A stretch of DNA of 5,357 bases, taken from positions 1 to 5,357 of the forward strand of contig DUSB01000185.1 of the NCBI GenBank assembly GCA_012840625.1. Reading direction: 5' to 3'. The notes below the pieces were generated by a model. It was not told the origin of the DNA, searched no databases, and saw only the letters and a program-made list of their open reading frames with translations. The translations under genes and the position numbers were made by a program. This DNA comes from Syntrophomonadaceae bacterium. Its GTDB lineage: Bacteria; Bacillota; Syntrophomonadia; Syntrophomonadales; Syntrophomonadaceae. Of this stretch, positions 1 to 4,919 are shown one piece after another. Within the stretch, counting starts at the first letter, position 1; each line of letters starts with the position of its first letter.

Positions 1-17
1 ACACACACTCCTCCTTA
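1..17 (-). promoter_or_regulatory. Ribosome binding site and start region of an off-window minus-strand gene
   Basis: The minus strand reads TAAGGAGGAG (17-8) and then alternating TG to the window edge. This is a near-perfect Shine-Dalgarno sequence lying a few bases after the start predicted from the promoter at 27-55. A GTG at 4-2 would be about 5 nt from the GGAGG core, so the start codon is either there or just beyond position 1. No coding sequence is visible, so no product can be named. Confidence 0.65.
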
Positions 18-26
18 CATAAATGG

Positions 27-55
27 ATTATAACAACAAGTCCAGACCGGTGCAA
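27..55 (-). promoter_or_regulatory. Sigma-A promoter for a gene off the left edge
   Basis: Read on the minus strand, TTGCAC (55-50) is followed after exactly 17 nt by a perfect TATAAT (32-27). This is the best promoter match in the window. The transcript would start near position 20 and run leftwards out of the window, with a ribosome binding site immediately downstream. The promoted gene cannot be identified here. Confidence 0.75.
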
Positions 56-214
56 TTCTTGCCGCTCATTTCGGTAAATTTAATACTATCCCTTTCCATG
101 ACATAAGCAATCCTGCAAAACTAATTGTATTCCAGATCTTCCCATCCTTCGCTCCTGATATCCGCCGGTCCCAGAAGATTAGCCATTTAACCGTTTCGAT
201 TTTAGATGCTGACT

Positions 215-230
215 GATACTGAACAGTATC
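215..230. repeat. Perfect inverted repeat, operator-like
   Basis: GATACTG (215-221) and CAGTATC (224-230) are exact reverse complements separated by AA. The size and tight spacing are typical of a site for a dimeric helix-turn-helix repressor such as a TetR-family protein; that assignment is inference from geometry only. It lies about 65 bp upstream of the plus-strand promoter candidate at 296-324 and about 160 bp upstream of the minus-strand promoter at 27-55. It overlaps neither, which weakens a simple repressor model. It could also be a short hairpin beside the terminator-like element at 232-255. Confidence 0.5.
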
Positions 231-231
231 T

Positions 232-255
232 AAAAAGCTCCTGCCCCCTGGCAGG
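232..255 (-). terminator. Probable minus-strand intrinsic terminator
   Basis: On the minus strand CCTGCC (255-250), a 4-nt loop AGGG and GGCAGG (245-240) form a GC-rich 6-bp stem. It is followed by AGC and then five T residues (236-232). The 3-nt offset before the T run makes it less than ideal. No minus-strand gene lies directly upstream. The nearest is the thioesterase ending at 910, so this hairpin would end readthrough from that gene, after antisense passage across the Smr gene, or end an unannotated RNA. Confidence 0.45.
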
Positions 256-295
256 TTGAAACAAGAAGACCATGTTTCACACGCCATACCCCATC

Positions 296-324
296 TTTAA
301 AGAAAAGGAAACTTTGTTTATAAT
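296..324 (+). promoter_or_regulatory. Candidate sigma-A promoter for the Smr gene
   Basis: TTTAAA (296-301) and a perfect TATAAT (319-324) are separated by 17 nt. The -35 box matches the TTGACA consensus at four of six positions. Transcription would begin near 331, giving a leader of about 160 nt before the Smr start at 491. There is no other obvious plus-strand promoter nearer the gene. Confidence 0.5.
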
Positions 325-490
325 AGTGTAGCAGTCATGAAAGCCACGCCGAGATAACTTTTACCCGATGGCACCTGAGAAATAATTTGCAGTGCAGCTT
401 GATCCTTATATCTACAGGTCTTTTTAGCGAGAATATCCTGGATCTCACCATGGATTTATATCGTAACAATACTGGAGTGAGGCGTTAAAT

Positions 491-913
491 ATGATGAAAA
501 TAGAGCACATCGATCTGCACGGTCATAACTTAGCAGAGTCTGTCGAAAAATTGGAAAAAAATTTAAAGTGGTGCATCCGCCATGGCGTTGACGTCCTGGT
601 CATTAATCATGGGAAAGGCCACCATAGTCAGGGCGGCTTTTCGGTTTTAAAATCCGAAATCCGCAAAGCACTAAAAGAAAACGATGAACTACATCAAACT
701 GGTTACCGGATCATATACGGAGAGTCTGATTTTCCTATTGCTCTGACTTTTAATGAAGGACAGACGCTGGTGGTTATGCGGGGACGGGAGCAAGAATACA
801 TAGGCGGGCGGGATGAACAAGAAAAAAACAAGCAGATCTATTCAGAAGAAGGAAAATGGGAACGCAAAGCACATAAACGGAAGAAAGCGCAAAAACGTTC
901 CCGCAAGCGTTAG
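491..913 (+). CDS. Small Smr-domain protein with a basic C-terminal tail
   Basis: This 140-residue protein carries an Smr (small MutS-related) domain over about residues 4-100. The hallmark IDLHG is at 7-11 and the second conserved segment, seen here as INHGKG, is at 38-43; both are typical of the nuclease-type Smr fold. Family knowledge: Smr domains occur at the end of MutS2 and as stand-alone proteins, and several bind or cut branched DNA or mRNA on stalled ribosomes. Which applies here is unknown. After the domain there is a charged linker, and the last 20 residues contain 12 Lys/Arg, which suggests nucleic-acid or ribosome binding. No MutS-like ATPase portion is present. ATG 491 is preferred because GAGG (479-482) lies 8 nt upstream; ATG 494 is the alternative. 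The stop overlaps the stop of the convergent thioesterase gene by 4 bp. Confidence 0.85.
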   Translation: MMKIEHIDLHGHNLAESVEKLEKNLKWCIRHGVDVLVINHGKGHHSQGGFSVLKSEIRKALKENDELHQTGYRIIYGESDFPIALTFNEGQTLVVMRGREQEYIGGRDEQEKNKQIYSEEGKWERKAHKRKKAQKRSRKR

Positions 914-1659
914 TTGGGACAAAATACACCCTTTAACATAGCGCATTGCTGTCCTTCCTCATCCTCAATAATACTGCGGAACAACTTATCAGAACCAGGC
1001 ATGGTATCCTGAACCGTATTAACAACTATCTTCTGCCCGTACTTAATTTGATTTCTATAAGTTATTTTCAGTAGATATAAAGAATGATTTTCTATAATCT
1101 TTACGGGAATACTTTCTATAAACCAGGCCAGATAACGGGCATTGTTAACATGCTGATTGCTATCAATGTCTTCAATACGAACCTGAAACTCTTTGCTCAC
1201 CTCTATGCCCTGTTCATTGGGATCGGAGTCGGGCAGTATAATATTTAGTGCAGGCTCACAGGTGCCATATGCATCTTTACGTTCCTGATCAATGCGGCGA
1301 GGGGTTAACTTGACCGTATCCACCAAAATAACTTCAGATGTAGCCTGTGCCAGCAGTTTGCCCTCTTGATTGATAATATGGAACTCACGAATTGCTTTAT
1401 AGCTCTTTATCTGAGATAACCAAGTTTGTACCCGTACCGTTTCTTTCCATTGCGGATAATCATGAATATGCATCAACCATTTATAGACCATCCAGGTTTT
1501 TTGCTGTTCTGCCTGCAGTTCCTGCGTATCTCCGGCAATATCTGAATGCAAAAAAGCTGTTTCCTGCAGATAATTCAATAAGGCCCAGGGGGTGGCTTTC
1601 TTTAAAAAATCCACCTCATAATAATGAACATAAAAATCTTTTTCCGCTACATTTGGCAT
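910..1659 (-). CDS. Acyl-[acyl-carrier-protein] thioesterase-like protein
   Basis: This 249-residue protein resembles the bacterial acyl-ACP thioesterases (FatA/FatB-like, PF01643 family), with two hot-dog repeats at about residues 5-135 and 153-248. Family role: hydrolysis of acyl-ACP or acyl-CoA to free fatty acid in the cytoplasm. The second repeat carries the active-site signature D166-x-N168-x-H170 followed by VNNARYLAW, equivalent to the plant Asp/Asn/His set. The downstream position usually held by a catalytic Glu (YRxE) appears here as Gln204 in YRNQIKYG, so activity may be altered. Length is normal for the family. An upstream in-frame ATG at 1677 exists, but GGGAGG (1673-1668) lies 8 nt before ATG 1659 and the promoter predicts a transcript start near 1679, so 1659 is chosen. 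There is no signal peptide or membrane segment. Substrate chain length cannot be read from the sequence. Confidence 0.85.
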   Translation of the reverse strand: MPNVAEKDFYVHYYEVDFLKKATPWALLNYLQETAFLHSDIAGDTQELQAEQQKTWMVYKWLMHIHDYPQWKETVRVQTWLSQIKSYKAIREFHIINQEGKLLAQATSEVILVDTVKLTPRRIDQERKDAYGTCEPALNIILPDSDPNEQGIEVSKEFQVRIEDIDSNQHVNNARYLAWFIESIPVKIIENHSLYLLKITYRNQIKYGQKIVVNTVQDTMPGSDKLFRSIIEDEEGQQCAMLKGVFCPN

Positions 1660-1685
1660 GTCTAAAACCTCCCACATTATCGATC

Positions 1686-1714
1686 AGAATAACGCTGTAA
1701 CCTTAAAATTTCAA
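1686..1714 (-). promoter_or_regulatory. Sigma-A promoter of the thioesterase gene
   Basis: On the minus strand TTGAAA (1714-1709) and TATTCT (1691-1686) are 17 nt apart. The predicted start near 1679 lies only about 6 nt before the GGGAGG ribosome binding site, giving a very short leader. An A-rich stretch with eight consecutive A residues (minus strand, 1741-1734) lies upstream of the -35 box and could act as an UP-like element. Confidence 0.65.
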
Positions 1715-1776
1715 GCCAAATAGATATTTTATGTTTTTTTTACGCCTTTTGCCCATTCCTGTTTGCGATCCAAAAT

Positions 1777-1805
1777 TTGTTTAAGTAAACTAGGGGTAGT
1801 TTACT
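1777..1805 (+). promoter_or_regulatory. Candidate promoter of the MBL-hydrolase gene
   Basis: TTGTTT (1777-1782) and TTTACT (1800-1805) are separated by 17 nt. Each box is a partial match to consensus (three and four of six). Support comes mainly from position, 72 bp before the ATG, and from the overlapping perfect inverted repeat, since regulated promoters often have weak boxes. Confidence 0.35.
1784..1805. repeat. Perfect 9-bp inverted repeat, candidate operator
   Basis: AGTAAACTA (1784-1792) and TAGTTTACT (1797-1805) are exact reverse complements around a GGGG spacer. No T run follows, so it is not a terminator. It overlaps the spacer and -10 box of the candidate MBL-gene promoter, the expected place for a repressor site. 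The regulator is not in the window. The symmetry and length suit a TetR- or GntR-type dimer, but that is inference. It sits about 70 bp upstream of the thioesterase -35 box, so an effect on that gene is less likely. Confidence 0.6.
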
Positions 1806-1876
1806 GATGAGTACAGCCCCAATCTTGTTAGCCCTTTTTGCTCAATTAATTTATGCTGCTTAGGAGGTTACTGGAA

Positions 1877-2779
1877 ATGTTTATGCAGGTTGCTGATAGA
1901 ATTTACATGCTGTCAACCAACAGCAGCGGAAAATTTCCCTCATCCTTCTGCTTCTACATTGACGATGAAAAGAAAGCCTTAATTGATACCCCTTTAGATC
2001 GAAGCTTCCCGGATCTACTGCAGGAGCGCCGTGTTGATCTTATTATCAATTCACATTTTCACCGCGACCATACCGGTTGTAATGACCTCTTCCCGGAAGC
2101 TACAATTTTAGCCCACCCTCTGGACATACCAGCTATGGAATCACTGGACGAATTTTGCTATTATTATGGCTTCCATCACTATGGCAATAGTGAACTTCGC
2201 GATGGCCTAGTCAAATGGATAGGATATCGCCCCTGCCGTGTCGATCAGCCCATAGAAGATGGAGAAATCATTAATCTAGGAAAAACCAAACTTGAAGTCA
2301 TCCATACTCCCGGCCATTCACCAGGGCATTGTGTGTTTTTCGATCGCGCCCACGGCATACTTTTTTCTGCTGATATTGATCTAACCAGTTTTGGTCCCTG
2401 GTATGGAAACTGGACCAGCGATGTTGATGATATGATTGATTCCATTACAAAAATCATCAAGCTAAAACCAGAAATCATCTTATCTTCCCATAAAGGATTG
2501 ATACAGAATAATGTTACGGCCAAACTAAAACAATATTTACAGCGGATCTATGAAAACGAAAACCGTATCCTGGAAGTCCTGGCACAACCGACAAATATCG
2601 ATCAACTGACTGAAAAAAAGATAATTTATGGCAAGTGGTATGAACCCACAATCATATTTGAGTATTTTGAACGCTTGAGTCTGATTGTCCATCTGCGCCG
2701 TCTGCTAAAAAAAGGCATGGTTAAACAGATAGGTGAGGATTATATCCGTACTACCTCGTTTACCCACAGCTGTAAATAG
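1877..2779 (+). CDS. MBL-fold metallo-hydrolase (LACTB2/glyoxalase II-like)
   Basis: This 300-residue cytoplasmic protein has a complete metallo-beta-lactamase fold metal site. H60-x-H62-x-D64-H65 is in SHFHRDHTG, H147 in TPGHSPGH, D166 in FSADID and H205 in SSHKG, so it should bind two metal ions. After the core (about residues 5-210), residues 235-292 look like the small winged-helix tail (LRRLLKKGMVKQ near 273-284) found in LACTB2-like members. Family members hydrolyse thioesters, lactones, phosphodiesters or RNA; the substrate here is unknown. Nearby acyl-thioester enzymes make a thioester or ester plausible, as inference. ATG 1877 is chosen because AGGAGG (1862-1867) lies 9 nt upstream. 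An in-frame ATG at 1853 would put that ribosome binding site inside the coding region, and ATG 1883 is too distant. No terminator follows the gene. Confidence 0.85.
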   Translation: MFMQVADRIYMLSTNSSGKFPSSFCFYIDDEKKALIDTPLDRSFPDLLQERRVDLIINSHFHRDHTGCNDLFPEATILAHPLDIPAMESLDEFCYYYGFHHYGNSELRDGLVKWIGYRPCRVDQPIEDGEIINLGKTKLEVIHTPGHSPGHCVFFDRAHGILFSADIDLTSFGPWYGNWTSDVDDMIDSITKIIKLKPEIILSSHKGLIQNNVTAKLKQYLQRIYENENRILEVLAQPTNIDQLTEKKIIYGKWYEPTIIFEYFERLSLIVHLRRLLKKGMVKQIGEDYIRTTSFTHSCK

Positions 2780-2792
2780 GGAGGATGCTCGA

Positions 2793-2843
2793 ATGATCCA
2801 TACAAGTAATTATTTTGAAATATTATTATTGACTTATGTATAA
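2793..2843 (+). CDS. Possible 16-residue small peptide or gene remnant
   Basis: A consensus GGAGG (2780-2784), starting right after the MBL stop codon, lies 8 nt upstream of ATG 2793. The frame then encodes only 16 residues (MIHTSNYFEILLLTYV) before TAA. The C-terminal half is hydrophobic. After the stop the same frame gives nine more hydrophobic-leaning codons before another stop, which could fit the decayed start of a formerly cotranslated gene. It could also be a real small peptide, a leader peptide for downstream expression, or chance. No family is recognised. Confidence 0.3.
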   Translation: MIHTSNYFEILLLTYV

Positions 2844-2844
2844 A
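2815..2844 (+). promoter_or_regulatory. Candidate promoter upstream of the CoA-transferase leader
   Basis: TTGAAA (2815-2820) and TATAAA (2839-2844), each one mismatch from consensus, are 18 nt apart. The promoter lies inside the 16-codon ORF. If it serves the CoA-transferase, the 5' leader is about 460 nt. A weaker candidate nearer the gene is TTGCAT (3113-3118) with TATTAT (3135-3140), 16 nt apart. AT-rich DNA makes chance matches common. Confidence 0.35.
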
Positions 2845-3314
2845 TTATTGTTTTGAGTACTTATTTATCGTAAGATCAATTTATAATGCTTTTTGCCTGC
2901 TTACAGAATAAAATGTAAAATATTTTCCCATAAGAAGCGCAAATATGCCCAGCTTATTACAAGCAAAAACTTCTCATACCATTCAAGATGTTTACCTGGT
3001 TTAAGCTGAGATTTTATGCTTTAGCGGCCCGGGGATAACGATAGATTTAATATGGAATGGACAGAGGTGAACAAGTAAGCGCATAGATATATTATAAAAT
3101 AGGAAATTTATCTTGCATGAATTTTTATATCGCCTATTATATTATATATGGATATACGTTTTTGTAGTTTAATTTTGTTGATGAAATATTGCGCTTGTAG
3201 TCGCTGGTTAAAAACCCGGGTAGGCCCTACATAGTTTATAAAAATGAGCTCCATCGAACATAGAGCTAGTAAGACACTTGTAAACAATGATTTTGAATAG
3301 GTAGGAGGTATTTG
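2845..3314. other. Long AT-rich non-coding region before the CoA-transferase
   Basis: No gene is supported in these 470 bp, and the minus-strand open frame here lacks a ribosome binding site and runs into the CoA-transferase gene. There is no terminator after the MBL gene. Small symmetric elements are AAAATATTTT (2917-2926), an 11-nt near-palindrome GTAGGCCCTAC (3220-3230), TTGTAAACAA (3278-3287) and a 5-bp stem AGCTC/GAGCT (3247-3251 with 3263-3267). CCCGGG occurs twice (near 3028 and 3215). None matches a riboswitch or T-box class that I recognise. The only clear functional element is AGGAGG (3303-3308), 6 nt before the CoA-transferase ATG. Confidence 0.5.
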
Positions 3315-4670
3315 ATGAGCAAAACGTATACTCAAGAATATCAGGAAAAACTGATCAATGCTTCTCAGGCAGCTCAAATGATTAATTCTGGTGATTATAT
3401 TTTGTACGGTGGTATGCTGGGACGACCTATTGATTTTGACGTAGAATTAGCTAAACGCAAAGAAGAATTACATGATGTTTATATCTATATGTCTACCACC
3501 TTACTACCCCCGGTAAGAACGGCAGCCTCTGATCCATCACATGAACATTTTACCTGTAATAATTTTTATTTCAGTGCCATTGACCGCCGTATGGCTGATC
3601 ACAACTTGATGTATTATTTACCTAGTCATCTCAGCGAAGCACAGACTATGCTGGAAAGACCGGAAAACCCCAATTATACCTGTGTGGTTCAGGTTTGCCC
3701 CATGGATAACGAAGGCTTTTTTTCTTTCGGACCCGCTAATGTTTACAGCTATACAGGCTGTCTGGGCGCAGATCGGGTCATCCTGGAGGTTAACGAAAAC
3801 ATGCCCCGCGTTCCCGGAGGATCTGAAGATGCCATACACATTTCGCAAATTGATTACATTATTGAAGGCAGCAATAGTCCGCTTTTTGAACTTCCCCCTA
3901 CAGCTGAACCAAGCGACATCGATATGACAATGGCCAAACTTATTTTAAATGAAATTGAAGATCGTGCCTGTCTGCAGCTGGGTATTGGTACTCTTCCTGA
4001 TCTTCTGGGGGAACTAATTTGCGATTCTGATCTTAAAGACCTGGGAATACACACGGAAATGTTTTGTAACTCTATGGTCCCATTATTTACCAAAGGATTG
4101 GTGACCAACCGTTATAAAACATTCGATCGTAACAAAATAGGTTTCACCTTCTGTCTGGGAACCCGCGAAACCTATGATTTTATTGAGGATAATCCCCTTA
4201 TGGCCAGTCATCCTTCGTCTTATTCCAATGACCCCCGTATTATCAGCCTCAACGATAAAGTTGTTTCCATTAACAATATTCTGACCGTTGACCTATTTTC
4301 ACAGGTATGTTCCGAAAGTATAGGCTTCAGGCAAATTTCAGGTACCGGGGGACAACTTGATTTTGTAGAAGGAGCTCGCTATTCCAAGGGAGGCAAAAGT
4401 TTCCTATGTCTGACCAGCACCTATACAGATAAAGAAGGTAAGATGCATTCACGTATCGTTCCCACACTGGAACCAGGTAGCATTGTAACAACACCACGGG
4501 CATCAGTTGATTATTTAGTAAGCGAATATGGTTTGGCGAAGGTAAAAGGAGAAGCTACGTGGAAACGAGCCGAACTTATTATTGAATTAGCACATCCACA
4601 ATTTCGGGATGAACTTATAAAAGAAGCAGAGCGCATGCGCATCTGGCGAAGAAGCAATAAAATCGAATAA
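3315..4670 (+). CDS. Acetyl-CoA hydrolase/transferase family CoA-transferase, probably butyryl-CoA:acetate or 4-hydroxybutyrate type
   Basis: This 451-residue protein is a complete member of the acetyl-CoA hydrolase/transferase family, close to butyryl-CoA:acetate CoA-transferase and 4-hydroxybutyrate CoA-transferase. These cytoplasmic enzymes move CoA between short-chain acids through a glutamyl-CoA thioester. The likely catalytic residue is E248 in GIHTEMF (244-250), matching Glu238 of the Clostridium aminobutyricum enzyme. Other marks are GIGTLPD (223-229), PRIISLNDKVVSIN (307-320) and the glycine-rich GTGGQLDFVEGA (343-354). The N-terminal domain (about 1-200) contains VCPMDNEGFFSFG (127-139). 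Length is normal. ATG 3315 follows AGGAGG by 6 nt; the TTG at 3312 is a poorer start. It is a single-gene unit with a strong terminator. Butyrate formation or activation is the likeliest role, but acyl specificity cannot be fixed by eye, so symbols such as but, cat or abfT are withheld. Confidence 0.9.
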   Translation: MSKTYTQEYQEKLINASQAAQMINSGDYILYGGMLGRPIDFDVELAKRKEELHDVYIYMSTTLLPPVRTAASDPSHEHFTCNNFYFSAIDRRMADHNLMYYLPSHLSEAQTMLERPENPNYTCVVQVCPMDNEGFFSFGPANVYSYTGCLGADRVILEVNENMPRVPGGSEDAIHISQIDYIIEGSNSPLFELPPTAEPSDIDMTMAKLILNEIEDRACLQLGIGTLPDLLGELICDSDLKDLGIHTEMFCNSMVPLFTKGLVTNRYKTFDRNKIGFTFCLGTRETYDFIEDNPLMASHPSSYSNDPRIISLNDKVVSINNILTVDLFSQVCSESIGFRQISGTGGQLDFVEGARYSKGGKSFLCLTSTYTDKEGKMHSRIVPTLEPGSIVTTPRASVDYLVSEYGLAKVKGEATWKRAELIIELAHPQFRDELIKEAERMRIWRRSNKIE

Positions 4671-4677
4671 AGCAAGT

Positions 4678-4702
4678 AGCCGGGAACTCTTTCCCGGCTT
4701 TT
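4678..4702 (+). terminator. Rho-independent terminator of the CoA-transferase gene
   Basis: AGCCGGGAA (4678-4686) and TTCCCGGCT (4691-4699) form a perfect 9-bp stem with a CTCT loop. TTT (4700-4702) and further AT-rich sequence follow directly. It begins 8 nt after the stop codon and is the clearest terminator in the window. Confidence 0.92.
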
Positions 4703-4788
4703 ATATTTAATCCCCAGCCCTCCAATAGCCCCCAATTTTTATTTATCTCAGCGTCGTTCAAAAATAAAATCAACGTCAATAAGCGTCT

Positions 4789-4859
4789 AAAAAGCGCCAT
4801 CCCCCCAGCATCTATCCCCTACGCTTCGTCTGGTATCCATCCCCTAAAATTGGCGTTTT
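4789..4859. repeat. Spaced inverted repeat enclosing C-tract repeats
   Basis: AAAGCGCCA (4791-4799) and TGGCGTTTT (4851-4859) pair over nine positions with one G-U, around about 51 nt. The enclosed part, with one left-arm overlap, contains three similar decamers: CCATCCCCCC (4797-4806), CTATCCCCTA (4812-4821) and CCATCCCCTA (4837-4846). On the minus strand the right-hand arm TGGCG is followed by CTTTTT, so a minus-strand RNA could end here. No encoded product is evident. It may be a degenerate repeat or small RNA, or chance. Confidence 0.3.
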
Positions 4860-4860
4860 A

Positions 4861-4889
4861 TTGCAGGAAACTTAATAGTTTTGCAGAAT
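4861..4889 (+). promoter_or_regulatory. Weak promoter candidate for the methyltransferase gene
   Basis: TTGCAG (4861-4866) and CAGAAT (4884-4889) are 17 nt apart, with three and four consensus matches. The more TATA-like TATATAAA at 4896-4903 is too close to the ribosome binding site to serve as a -10 box. A promoter is expected here because of the terminator at 4678-4702, but the match is poor. Confidence 0.25.
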
Positions 4890-4919
4890 ATGTCCTATAT
4901 AAAAATGACGGGGGAATGC

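Larger units (their letters stand above)
56..490. other. Intergenic region between a leftward gene and the Smr gene
   Basis: No gene is supported in these 435 bp. The only open frame of any size (minus strand, 287 to 66) has no usable ribosome binding site and no recognisable domain, and it runs through a hairpin and a palindrome. The region holds a 16-nt palindrome (215-230), a minus-strand terminator-like hairpin (232-255), a plus-strand promoter candidate (296-324) and a possibly structured leader for the Smr gene (about 331-490). No tRNA or recognised riboswitch class was found by eye. Confidence 0.6.

Noticed and set aside
66..287. Minus-strand open frame of 73 codons in the left non-coding region
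   Set aside because: It has no properly spaced ribosome binding site, no recognisable domain or conserved-looking motif, and it crosses a hairpin with a T run and a perfect palindrome.
371..419. CTGAGA with a downstream GATCC, recalling part of a TPP riboswitch
   Set aside because: The remaining conserved TPP blocks and the required pairings are absent.
450..488. Twelve-codon ORF ending just before the Smr start
   Set aside because: It has no ribosome binding site, and its length is expected by chance.
1392..1700. Plus-strand open frame of 102 codons
   Set aside because: It lies antisense to the well-supported thioesterase gene, extends into that gene's promoter and shows no family features.
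3102..3116. Sigma-54-like GG...GC pair upstream of the CoA-transferase
   Set aside because: The spacing between GG and GC is 11 nt instead of 10, and the TGGCAC context is missing.
3278..3292. TTGTAAACAA region as a CcpA (cre) or Rex operator upstream of the CoA-transferase
   Set aside because: It departs from the cre consensus at three positions, including the central CG, and lacks the Rex half-site spacing.
3108..3377. Minus-strand open frame of 89 codons before the CoA-transferase
   Set aside because: It overlaps the CoA-transferase start and its ribosome binding site antisense, lacks its own ribosome binding site and has no recognisable domain.
4851..4864. TGGCGT...TTGC resembling a sigma-54 promoter before the methyltransferase
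   Set aside because: The bases fit, but the GG-GC spacing is 9 nt, one short of the strict 10, and sigma-54 tolerates spacing changes poorly.
4905..4919. Upstream in-frame ATG as the methyltransferase start
   Set aside because: No ribosome binding site precedes it, and the GGGGG that could act as one lies inside this extension, so ATG 4920 is preferred.
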